Assembly (NCBI GenBank): GCA_022573485.1 | Contig: JACZTW010000051.1 | Span: 1 to 15,281 of the forward strand | Source of the DNA: Planctomycetota bacterium | GTDB taxonomy: Bacteria; Planctomycetota; Phycisphaerae; UBA1845; CAIVHJ01 | Length of the DNA stretch: 15,281 nucleotides | Direction of reading: 5' to 3' | Shown here: one piece after another, positions 1-7,821 of the stretch | Layout of the letters: each line of letters opens with the position of its first letter | Numbering within the stretch: position 1 is the first letter of the stretch | Notes under the pieces: generated by a model | What the model was told of the DNA's origin: nothing | The model's input: only the letters and a program-made list of their open reading frames with translations | Databases searched by the model: none | Program-made: the position numbers and the translations under genes

Positions 1-390
1 GACGACCAAGCACATAGCGCCGCCAGCAACACGGGCGACAACGAACCCGTCGCGCACATGGGGATGCTCAGTGTCTTGCTAACATGGCACGAGCAAGACC
101 CCGTGGACGACGTTGAACTCAACCGCAACGATGCAGTGTTCAGCTTTCAGGATAACCGCAACCCGTTCATCGACCATCCCGAATGGGTGGCGTGTCTGTT
201 CATGGACGAGTGCGACGCTGCGTGTCAGCAGGACTTGGATGGCGACGGTCAAGTCGAAGCGTTTGACTTGGCGATCTTGCTGGGTAGCTGGGGGCCGTGC
301 GAGGCGTGTGCGACGGATTTCGACGATGACGGCCACGTAGACGCCTTCGATCTGGCTCAGGTGCTTGGGGCGTGGGGAATGTGTCCGTGA
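1..390 (+). CDS. Endonuclease I family nuclease, C-terminal part, with dockerin-like tail (5' end outside window)
   Basis: The frame is open from base 1 and ends at TGA 388-390, so the N-terminus lies outside the window. Visible residues 15-60 (for example LTWHEQDPVDDVELNRNDA and NRNPFIDHPEWV) match the conserved C-terminal end of the endonuclease I (EndA/NucM-like) family, secreted metal-dependent nucleases that cut DNA and sometimes RNA non-specifically. Two tandem repeats follow from residue 78 to the end (DLDGDGQVEAFDLAILLGSW, then DFDDDGHVDAFDLAQVLGAW). They have the DxDxDG calcium-loop pattern and FDLAxxLGxWG of planctomycete dockerin-like tails. I infer an exported nuclease that scavenges nucleic acid or is tethered by its tail. 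The catalytic H-N-H-like part is not visible, so activity cannot be judged. The family call is firm; the role of the tail is inferred. Confidence 0.85.
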   Translation, partial: DDQAHSAASNTGDNEPVAHMGMLSVLLTWHEQDPVDDVELNRNDAVFSFQDNRNPFIDHPEWVACLFMDECDAACQQDLDGDGQVEAFDLAILLGSWGPCEACATDFDDDGHVDAFDLAQVLGAWGMCP

Positions 391-394
391 TGCC

Positions 395-424
395 TTGAAA
401 CGCGGCTGTCACATCGGGTATCAT
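395..424 (+). promoter_or_regulatory. Candidate sigma70-like promoter for the secreted cysteine-rich protein gene
   Basis: TTGAAA (395-400, 5 of 6 matches to TTGACA) and TATCAT (419-424, 5 of 6 to TATAAT) are separated by 18 nt. The pair lies in the 100-nt gap after the nuclease gene, and the start codon at 491 gives a leader of about 60 nt. It is a consensus match only. Confidence 0.4.
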
Positions 425-490
425 TGAGGACCACACAGACAGGCCTCGTCTACACAAGCAAGAGATCGCACATCAACAGGAGGCGGAACG

Positions 491-1789
491 ATGATCGGAT
501 TCAGGATTCACCTCAGGCGGATTCTCGGAAGGGGACACGTTGATCCGAACGCACGGCGCAGCTTCGGCAGCCGGTCGCGTTGGCGTGGCGTTCTCGCGGC
601 ACTGCTCGTCTCGTTATCCTCGGGTCCGAATGCGTCGGCCGATATCGTCATCGGCCCGTGGACATTTGATGACGATGCGTTCGCTGACGACGCCACCCAG
701 CTTGAGGATGGTCTTTTGAGCTTGTGGTGCGCGACTGATCTGGATGATGCACTAACCGGTTTTTCCCCAGAGAAACAGATCGTCAACATCGGCTTCGGCG
801 ATCATGCAAACCACTTCCAGCTCGACTTTCTTGACCTGATGGCAGTTAATGCCAAAGGCGCTGATCTCGTTTTCTTTAACGCCCAATTCTCCACGGATTC
901 TTATGAAATTGCGGTCCGCCCTGTGGGAGACACTTTTACTGAGTTCATCGCTTATTATGCGGACGATTTCATCAGCACAGGTGAGGATACGTGCGAAGAG
1001 GCCGCCAACGGCACAATTTACGGACTCGCGTTCGATCTCGATGACTTTGGGCTTAGTCCTGGGACTCTCGTGGACGCCATCCAGTTCCGCGCCTTGGACC
1101 TGCCGGACCAACCGTTCGCAGAAGGCGATCCTGTGATGGCTGCCGTGCTGTCGCAGGGCTGTACTCCCACTGATGATGACGGGGAGCCGGACTGCAACGA
1201 TAGTAATCCATGTACCACTGACGAGTGTGTGGACGGCGTATGTCGGAGTCTACCAGTGGATTGCTCAGATTTCGACGACCTATGCAACACCGCCTCCTGC
1301 GATCCCAATGGCGCGGACGGCAACTGCGACGTTTTGACGCCGCTGCCTGACGGTACGTCCTGCGATGACGGCGATGCCTGCAACGGGTCGGAAACCTGCC
1401 TGGGCGGGACCTGTCAGGCGGGCACACCGCTCGGGTGCGATGACAATAATCTCTGTACGGACGACGACTGTCATCCTGTCGCCGGGTGCGTGAACATACC
1501 GGTCGGCTGCAACGACGAAGACGCCTGCACCGAGGATGGCTGTGATTCCGACACGGGTTGCACACACCAGGACATCGAGTGTCCCAAAGGTCAAGTCTGC
1601 GATCCGGCGAGCGGCGAGTGCGTCGAGGATCAGGACCCCTGCGAGTGCGTGAACGGGAGAGTGACCCTCTGCCACATCCCGCAGGGCAATCGCGCCAACG
1701 CCCGCACCATCACCGTCGGCTGCGCGGCTCGGGACAGGCATTTGGCCCACGGCGACGCTTGCGGGCCGTGCGAAGACGGCGATGGATGA
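491..1789 (+). CDS. Exported cysteine-rich repeat protein with C-terminal VTLCHIP module
   Basis: 432 aa. The ATG at 491 is preceded by AGGAGG (478-483) at 7-nt spacing, which fixes the start. The N-terminus has a long basic n-region (about 30 residues, many Arg), a hydrophobic stretch GVLAALLVSLSS and a plausible signal peptidase site after NASA, so the protein is probably exported. Residues of roughly 50-220 form an acidic domain I do not recognise, with three widely spaced Cys. From about 225 to 375 there are Cys-rich repeats of the type CxDxNxCTxDxC (NPCTTDECVDGVC, NLCTDDDCHPVAGC, DACTEDGCDSDTGC), resembling the Dicty_CTDC repeat found in many exported bacterial proteins. The end carries VTLCHIPQGNRANARTITVG and HLAHGDACGPC, a recurrent C-terminal module of secreted proteins. 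Likely a disulfide-rich surface or envelope protein; the ligand is unknown. It is a single gene after the nuclease and converges with the aminotransferase. Confidence 0.85.
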   Translation: MIGFRIHLRRILGRGHVDPNARRSFGSRSRWRGVLAALLVSLSSGPNASADIVIGPWTFDDDAFADDATQLEDGLLSLWCATDLDDALTGFSPEKQIVNIGFGDHANHFQLDFLDLMAVNAKGADLVFFNAQFSTDSYEIAVRPVGDTFTEFIAYYADDFISTGEDTCEEAANGTIYGLAFDLDDFGLSPGTLVDAIQFRALDLPDQPFAEGDPVMAAVLSQGCTPTDDDGEPDCNDSNPCTTDECVDGVCRSLPVDCSDFDDLCNTASCDPNGADGNCDVLTPLPDGTSCDDGDACNGSETCLGGTCQAGTPLGCDDNNLCTDDDCHPVAGCVNIPVGCNDEDACTEDGCDSDTGCTHQDIECPKGQVCDPASGECVEDQDPCECVNGRVTLCHIPQGNRANARTITVGCAARDRHLAHGDACGPCEDGDG

Positions 1790-1862
1790 ATCTCGATGCC
1801 CATCCGCGCCGGCGACATCATCCTCGATTGAGCCGCCAGGGAACGTTGCCCGCCGGGGTGCG

Positions 1863-1890
1863 GTTGGCGGTTTGCCGTTGGCGGCTTGCC
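1863..1890. repeat. Two tandem 14-bp copies in a convergent intergenic gap
   Basis: GTTGGCGGTTTGCC (1863-1876) is followed immediately by GTTGGCGGCTTGCC (1877-1890), with one mismatch. It lies in the 111-nt gap between two converging genes. No stem with a T-run, and so no clear terminator, was seen there. Confidence 0.6.
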
Positions 1891-1900
1891 GGACTCTGGA

Positions 1901-3169
1901 CTATCCCAGGCGCGCGGCGGCGATTTGGGCGGCGTGCGTGATCACTTTCTCGAAGGCGCGGGCATATTGATCCAGCAAATCGCGCTCGGCGGAAGGGAAG
2001 TTCGGCAGTTTGATCAAGTTGCGATTGGCGGCTTCGGTTTTGGGCAGGGCGTCCGGCCGGTAGGTCGGCAAGTCGATGTCCTGACAGCCCTCGAGGCGCG
2101 CGATGCGGGCGAAGTGACCCTCGGTGAAGATCGGCTGCTGGTGAACCAGCGGGTAGCGCGGCAACTCGATATCGCAGCCCTCCGCCCGGAGTGCTTCGAG
2201 CAGTGTATCCGCAGGCAGGCCCGAGCGCTCGGGATGGTGTCGAATGAGGAACTCAAAGTAAACGCGCTGCACGTGGTTGGGTGGCAGAAACGTATCGAAG
2301 CCTAGCCGTTCGAGGCGCTCGGACAAGTAGCGCAGGTTGTCGCCGCGGCGCCGGTTGCGCTCGGGCAAATGACGAAGCTGCACGCGGGCGACCGCCGCCG
2401 ACAGCGGCGCCATCCGAGTCTTGATGCCGAAGCTCGTCGCGGCGAAACGCTTGGCCGGCATGGGCAGTTCGATGATGCGGCTGATATCGCCGAGGCACGT
2501 GGCCCGCTCCATCAGCGCGTCGTCGTCGGTCAGGAAGATGCCGCCCTCGCCGGCGGGCGCCAGCTTACTGCCCTGCAGGCTGAACACGGAAATGTCGCCC
2601 AGCGTGCCGCACTTTCGACCTCGCCAAGTCGCGCCTTGGGCGTGCGAGGCGTCCTCGATGATCTTCAGTTTGTGACGCTGGGCAATCTCGAAGAGTTCGG
2701 TCATGCGGCTGGGCATGCCCCACAAATGCACAACGACCATGGCCCGCGTGCGCGGCGTGATCTTGCGGGCGACATCCTCGGGATCGAGGCCCAAACGATC
2801 GGGCTCACTTTCGCAAAACACCGGCAGTGCTCCGACCCACAGCATGGGCACCACCGACGCCCAGAACGTCGCCGACGGCACCAGCACTTCATCGCCCGGC
2901 TCCAAATCGAGCGCGAAAAACGCCGCCAGTAGCGCCGCCGTGCCGTTGCAATGGGCCAGCGCGTGTCGGCGGCCGAAGTACGCGCGGTAGTCATCTTCGA
3001 GCTGCCGAGTCACGGGATGCTGCGACAAATCGCCGTCGCGCAGTACTTGCAGCACGGCAGCTTCGTCCTCTTCGGTGATGATCGGCCAGCGGTTCGCCTC
3101 GGTCGCGTCGAGGGTCACTGCTTTCGGCCCGCCCAACAGCGCCGGCTTCTCGGGATCGGCACGCGTCAT
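1901..3169 (-). CDS. DegT/DnrJ/EryC1/StrS-family PLP-dependent aminotransferase
   Basis: 422 aa, a usual length for the family. These enzymes are fold-type I PLP aminotransferases that move an amino group, usually from Glu or Gln, onto a keto-sugar or keto-cyclitol, mostly in the cytoplasm for surface glycan or secondary-metabolite sugars. Visible family marks are HCNGTAALLAAFFAL (73-87), the PLP-binding acid in KIIEDASHAQGA (D173), and the Schiff-base lysine K202 in FSLQGSKLAPAGEGG. The C-terminal domain is complete. A weak Shine-Dalgarno sequence (GAGGA) lies 9 nt before the ATG at 3169. The gene starts 22 nt after the FAD oxidoreductase gene, so the two are probably co-transcribed, and the aminotransferase may aminate the ketone made by the oxidoreductase. 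The exact substrate cannot be read from the sequence. Confidence 0.9.
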   Translation of the reverse strand: MTRADPEKPALLGGPKAVTLDATEANRWPIITEEDEAAVLQVLRDGDLSQHPVTRQLEDDYRAYFGRRHALAHCNGTAALLAAFFALDLEPGDEVLVPSATFWASVVPMLWVGALPVFCESEPDRLGLDPEDVARKITPRTRAMVVVHLWGMPSRMTELFEIAQRHKLKIIEDASHAQGATWRGRKCGTLGDISVFSLQGSKLAPAGEGGIFLTDDDALMERATCLGDISRIIELPMPAKRFAATSFGIKTRMAPLSAAVARVQLRHLPERNRRRGDNLRYLSERLERLGFDTFLPPNHVQRVYFEFLIRHHPERSGLPADTLLEALRAEGCDIELPRYPLVHQQPIFTEGHFARIARLEGCQDIDLPTYRPDALPKTEAANRNLIKLPNFPSAERDLLDQYARAFEKVITHAAQIAAARLG

Positions 3170-3191
3170 GGATTCAAGTCCTCACGTTATC

Positions 3192-4721
3192 TCAGCAAGC
3201 GGCCAGCACATCATCAAAGCAGGCTTGTATCTGTTCCTCGTAGGCAGCGACCTGCGCCCGGGCCGAGTCGTCGCCGTATTGCGAAAAGGCTTGCGCGATC
3301 TCCGCCAGTTGCGCCCGATGTTCGCCCTGCGCACCGAGACCCCCTCGGGGCACCCACTGAGCAATGTTCGTTCGCCGGCGCAGGTAGTCTTCCAACCGCC
3401 GGCACATTTCGTGCTCCGCGCACCATCGGGCGGACGGAAACCGCTCCGCCAGCGTGGGATACATCGTCCGCTCGGGATCCTCGGTGGCGATTGGCCATCG
3501 CCGCCGACACTCGTGTCTGGGCGGCGGCACTCGTGTCGGAGCGCACACGGCGCTGATCAGCCGCGCCACTTCGTTGGCCAGGCCCACGCAGTTGGTCAGC
3601 TTGCCGCCGAAGACGCTGATCCAGGGCCGATCGCGATCGCGGCAGATGCGATGTCGCCGGGAGAGATCGAGCGAATGCCCGTTGTGCTGAAAGGATCGCT
3701 CCACCACCAGCGGCCGCACGCCGCAACGCAGCGAGACCACGTCAGCCGGCGTCAGCGGCTGTCGCAAATGGCGATTGAGTTCATCAAGCAGGAAGCGAAT
3801 ATCGTCGGGCTGGGTCGCAAACCCTCCTTCCGGGGCCTCCACGATTGTCTCGGTCGGCCCCCACAGCGCGATCGGACCCCACGGGATCAGCGACATGCTG
3901 TCGCCGTTGTTTGTCGTGTCAAACAGCAGCGGGTCGTGATGGTTCGGATGCCGCTTAATGCCGATCCACGCACCCTTGCTCAGAAGATGCTTGCACGGCG
4001 TTTCAATGCCGAAGCGCTGATTGACGGCGTCCGTCCACACGCCCGCGGCGTTCACCACCCACCGAGCATGAACGCGGTGTTCTGTGTGGGTCAGGGAATC
4101 TTTGACTTCCAATGTCCACCGTCTGTCGCCGCGGTCATGCACTCCGCCCTCGAGCGCACAGTGATTGAGGGCCACCTGCTGTGGGCCTCGGTGCGCGAGC
4201 AACCACGAGAGCACAAAGCGGGCATCGGACGGCGCGACGCACGCTTCCTCATATGTCAGTGATGCGGCAAACTGTTCCCGTTTCAGGAAGGCCTGCTCAT
4301 CAAAATCGTTCTGCCGGCGCGGGAGCGAGCGTGAGCAGCCACCGAGAAGCCAATACAAATACAGCGCTCCGCGCACCAGCGTTTTACTTCGCCCACCGCT
4401 CTTCAGCGGTAGATAGCGGAATCGACGCGGTTCGACCCACTCGCCAAGATCGCGCATCATCCGGTCACGCGAAACGCACAGCCGCCGCACCGTGCGAACA
4501 TCCCAATTCCGCAGGTAGAGCAATCCACCCCAGATCATCATGGCCGACGCCTGGCTGGTGCCGCCGCCGAAATCGCCTTTGTCCAGCAGTAGTACCGAAT
4601 AGCCGCGCGCACACAGATGATGATAAAGACACGCCCCGTTAATGCCGCCGCCTATGATGGCGACGTCGTAGACCGTGTGTCCCAGCGCGGCCACTTGCTG
4701 ATTTCGCGATTGGAGATTCAT
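3192..4721 (-). CDS. GlpD-type FAD-dependent oxidoreductase (DAO superfamily), substrate uncertain
   Basis: 509 aa, like aerobic glycerol-3-phosphate dehydrogenases. The N-terminal Rossmann motif VAIIGGGINGA (20-30) binds FAD. TSQASAMMIWGGLLYL (55-70) aligns with the GlpD segment TSxxSxKLxHGGLRYL. GVRPL (334-338) and FGGKLTN (371-377) are GlpD-like, and a C-terminal DAO_C-type helical domain (about 404-505) contains YLRRRTNIAQWVPRGGLG. In E. coli GlpD the Arg of GGLRYL contacts the phosphate of glycerol-3-phosphate; here it is Leu68, and the preceding Lys and His are Met and Trp. R336 and K374 are kept. The fold and FAD use are therefore well supported, but glycerol-3-phosphate as substrate is doubtful. 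It is the first gene of a leftward pair with the DegT aminotransferase and is divergent from the M1 peptidase. No start-proximal membrane segment is seen. Confidence 0.8.
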   Translation of the reverse strand: MNLQSRNQQVAALGHTVYDVAIIGGGINGACLYHHLCARGYSVLLLDKGDFGGGTSQASAMMIWGGLLYLRNWDVRTVRRLCVSRDRMMRDLGEWVEPRRFRYLPLKSGGRSKTLVRGALYLYWLLGGCSRSLPRRQNDFDEQAFLKREQFAASLTYEEACVAPSDARFVLSWLLAHRGPQQVALNHCALEGGVHDRGDRRWTLEVKDSLTHTEHRVHARWVVNAAGVWTDAVNQRFGIETPCKHLLSKGAWIGIKRHPNHHDPLLFDTTNNGDSMSLIPWGPIALWGPTETIVEAPEGGFATQPDDIRFLLDELNRHLRQPLTPADVVSLRCGVRPLVVERSFQHNGHSLDLSRRHRICRDRDRPWISVFGGKLTNCVGLANEVARLISAVCAPTRVPPPRHECRRRWPIATEDPERTMYPTLAERFPSARWCAEHEMCRRLEDYLRRRTNIAQWVPRGGLGAQGEHRAQLAEIAQAFSQYGDDSARAQVAAYEEQIQACFDDVLAAC

Positions 4722-4964
4722 AGATTTACCTATCTTTCACTGCGACATTCGGGATTCGGAGTATCTTCGTGGATCGGCGGGGGAGATTCCAAGCATTTCG
4801 TCGCCATTCGTCGTAATCCAGCAAGCGCTTCTACAGCCAACCGACTCGCCATGCAGCCGCAGCGGGCCAAGCTGGACGATTTCCATCGCCGGCGGAGATG
4901 GTGTATCATCGATGTGGGCCGGTCGAGCACGTGCCAGATGTGGTGGCCAGCGCCTCCGCATTTC

Positions 4965-4982
4965 CAAAATGTACCCATTTTG
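4965..4982 (+). promoter_or_regulatory. 7-bp hairpin immediately before the M1 peptidase ribosome-binding site
   Basis: CAAAATG (4965-4971) pairs perfectly with CATTTTG (4976-4982) around a TACC loop. The AAAGGA Shine-Dalgarno sequence (4983-4988) starts at the next base and the ATG is at 4994. A TATCAT box at 4904-4909 could be the -10 element, but no good -35 was seen. It could act as an operator or as a leader hairpin. Confidence 0.4.
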
Positions 4983-4993
4983 AAAGGAATCCG

Positions 4994-7674
4994 ATGAACC
5001 GCTGCGCATCCAACCGTGGATTCTTGAGGCCGGGGATGATTTCGGTCGTTGGCGTGCTGGTCCTGTTGTCGGCCGCCGTGGGGCGGGCCGACGAGCAGCC
5101 GCAAGAGCCCGAGCACTTTGCCGCCGACCGGCCGATTGACTGCCTGCACATGCGCTTTGAACTCAACGTCGACGTGGAGAACAAACGCTTGGCCGGCGTC
5201 GCCAGGCTCGACATCGTTGCGCTGCGCGAAGTATCGAGCATTATGCTGGACGCCATCAACTTCGAGACCTCGAAGGTCACACTCGCCAGAGCCGCGGGCA
5301 CGCCGGCGGAAAGCCCACAGCGGTCCGATTCATCAACGACGGCAAACACATCGAGGTGCTTCCGCAAACCAGTCTGAAAGCCGGCGAGAAGTTCAGCTTG
5401 TTCATTGACTACACCATCGAAGATCCGGACACCGGGCTGCGCTTCTTCGGCCCGTCCGAGAACGAACCCGACGTGCCCTACATTGCCTGGTCGCAGGGCG
5501 AGTCCATCTTCAACTCGAACTGGATCCCCTGCTTCGATCATCCCAACGAACGTCAGACCACCGAAATGATCGTCACCACCAAGCGCGGCTACGAAGTCAG
5601 CTCCAACGGCCGACTGCTCTCGAAGAAGGAAAACGCGGCAGACAACACCGTGACATTCCATTGGCTACAAGACAAGCCGCACGTGGCCTACTTGATCTCG
5701 CTGATCATCGGCGATTTCGAGATCGTAACCGAAACTTGGCGGGGCAAGCCGATCGAGTATTGGGTCCGCGCGAAGTATGAGGAACAAGTCGCGCAAACAT
5801 TCAAGAACACCACACGCATGTTGGACTTCTTCAGCGACAAGATCGGCGTGGAGTATCCCTGGGATCGCTACGCCCAGCTCTGTTGCTATGGCTTCGGCGG
5901 CGGGATGGAGAACACCTCTGCCACCACCCTGGGTGAACGCTCCTTATACGATGAGCGGTCGCTTCTGGATTCCAACCCGGACGGTCTGATCGCCCACGAG
6001 TTGGCCCACCAATGGTGGGGCGATTACTTGACTTGCCGCGACTGGGCGCACATTTGGCTCAATGAGGGCTTCGCCAGCTACTTTGAAGCCCTGTGGGCCG
6101 AGGAGGATCTGGGCGCGGACGAGTTTGCCTACAATATGTATCGCAAAGCGAGCCGCGCTCGCCGCGGCGGCAAGAAGAAGCCGATCGTGGATCGCAACTA
6201 CAGCCATCCGATGGCCATGTTTGATTCCCGCGCCTACCCGAAGGGTGCGTGGGTACTACACATGATGCGCCGACAGTTGGGTGACGACTTGTTCTGGGAA
6301 GTGATGAACACCTACGCCACGACTTACGCCCTCAAGACCGTGGAAACGGTCGATCTGCGCAAAACCATCGAGAAGGTCAGCGGCCGATCGTTCGAGCGGT
6401 TCTTCTACGACTGGACCGAGCGCCCGGGACATCCTGAAGTGACGGTGTCGTACAAGTGGCTCAACGACGACAAGCTGGCCAAGGTGACCATCAAGCAAAC
6501 GCAGAAGGCCGTTGCGTTCCACTTCCCACTCAAGATCGAGTTTCGTTTCGACGACGACGCCAAGCCGGTGACGGTAACGCGCGACATTTCTCAGAAGGAA
6601 ATGACCTTCTATCATCCATTGGCCGCAGCGCCGACCATGTTCCGCATCGATCCTCAGCAGACCGTGCTCATGGAGTTGAAGGCCAAGCAAGGCCGGGATC
6701 TGTGGAAGGCTCAGCTTCTGGATGATCCGTCGGTCGTCGCCCGCATCCGAGCGGCCAAGCACTTCGGCGAATCGAAGAGCACCGGCGATCGCAAACTGCT
6801 CGCCGAAGCGCTCGGCAAAGAGCCGTTCTGGGGGGTGCAGGCGGAGATCGCCAAGGCACTCAAGGAGACCGGCGGCGACGTGGCCCGCGATGCGCTGCTC
6901 GCAGGTTTGCAGTTCGAGAACCACAAAGCCCGCCGCGCATGCGTGCAGGCGCTCGACTCGTTCCACGGCGATGCAACCGTGATCAAAGCGATCCGCCCGA
7001 TGGTCATTAACGGCGATCCCAGCTATCGCGTGGAGTCGGCCGCCATCGAGACTTTCGCGGCGCTGGAGCCCGAGGACGGCTTCTATGTACTGAAGCAAGT
7101 TATGGTCCGCGACTCGCGAAACGAGGTCATCCGCAACGCGGCCCTTCGCGGGCTGGGCAAGTTGCGTGATCCGGAAGTTGTGCCGCTTCTCGCCGAGTGG
7201 ACCCGGCCGGACAAGCCGCGTCGCTGTCGCCCGTCGGCCATCCGCGCTCTGGCCGGCGTCACCAAACGAACGCACGTCGATGAGGCCACCATCCTGAACA
7301 TCGTAGACACGCTCGCAGCCGCACTGGGCGACACAGGCAGGCGCGTCCGCCGAGCGGCCGCCCGGGCATTGGGTGCCATCAGTGAGCCGGCCCTCGCTCG
7401 GACAGCATTGCCCACGCTCGAAGCGATCGCCGCCAACGATCCGGCAAGCCGCGTACGCCGCGCCGCCGAGAGCACCATCAAGACAATCCAAGAAGGCAAG
7501 CCGCCCCAGGTGCAGATGGCCGAACTTCGCGATGACCTCAAAGAGGCGCTCGAGGCGAATGAGGACCTCGCCGAGCGGCTTGAGAAGCTCGAAAGCCTCA
7601 TCGGCGATGATGAGGAAGCGGCTGATATGGAGCCGACTGACGCGGCGGAACATTCTGCTGCCGCAACGCCGTAG
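4994..7674 (+). CDS. Exported M1-family aminopeptidase with C-terminal HEAT repeats, reading frame broken near 5308
   Basis: ATG 4994 has AAAGGA 5 nt upstream and a signal peptide (MISVVGVLVLLSAAVGRA, then DEQ). The frame from 4994 reads the M1 N-terminal beta domain (RFELNVDVENKRLAGVARLD) as far as about 5308. The homologous sequence then continues one frame over (KPTAVRFINDGKHIEVLP) to TAG 7672-7674. Restoring one G at 5308-5309 gives a single protein of about 893 aa. In that numbering the exopeptidase motif GGGMEN is followed by the zinc site HELAH (335-339) and NEGFASY with E358, a perfect HExxHx18E. After the catalytic part come HEAT-like helical repeats (roughly 590-835) and a charged coiled-coil tail. 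Family members remove N-terminal residues from peptides, here probably outside the cytoplasm. The only alternative start for the downstream frame, GTG 5356, would lack the signal peptide and part of the beta domain. The frameshift is either a sequence error or a real mutation. Confidence 0.85.
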
Positions 7675-7723
7675 GGCTTCGGGCGGGCGGCTTTGTGCAA
7701 TCTGCCGAATCAGTCCAAAAAAA

Positions 7724-7790
7724 AGGTGTCAGGAAGATTTTTGACGGTCTCCAGGGACACCTCGGACCAAGCCAAGAAATTGTTCCTGAC
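7724..7790. repeat. Inverted GTCAGGAA pair beside the IS left end
   Basis: GTCAGGAA (7728-7735) and TTCCTGAC (7783-7790) are inverted copies. A second pair, AGGTGTC (7724-7730) and GACACCT (7756-7762), overlaps them. They sit in the 117-nt gap between the M1 gene and the IS, preceded by eight A residues (7717-7724). No gene is seen in this gap. It may be a remnant of another element. Confidence 0.4.
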
Positions 7791-7791
7791 C

Positions 7792-7812
7792 CGAATGGCA
7801 CTGCCGCTGTTT
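7792..7812 (+). repeat. Left terminal inverted repeat of the IS
   Basis: These 21 bases are the exact reverse complement of 9465-9485, and the matches stop at both edges. Confidence 0.9.
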
Positions 7813-7821
7813 TCATGGGTG

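Noticed and set aside
3075..4262. 395-codon open frame on the plus strand
   Set aside because: It is antisense to the GlpD-like oxidoreductase, whose FAD motif and C-terminal domain are intact; a typical high-GC shadow frame.
6256..7653. 465-codon open frame on the minus strand
   Set aside because: It lies antisense to the HEAT-repeat part of the M1 peptidase in a GC-rich gene. It has no family motif and no ribosome-binding site, and the plus-strand protein is clearly real.
7675..7791. Remainder of the ERCC4 gene left of the IS
   Set aside because: All three minus-strand frames were read; none gives the expected ERKxxxD motif or a continuation of the domain.
7755..7791. Target-site duplication flanking the IS
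   Set aside because: The bases outside the two 21-bp repeats (…TTCCTGACC and CTCCAGACC…) share no direct repeat at the junctions.
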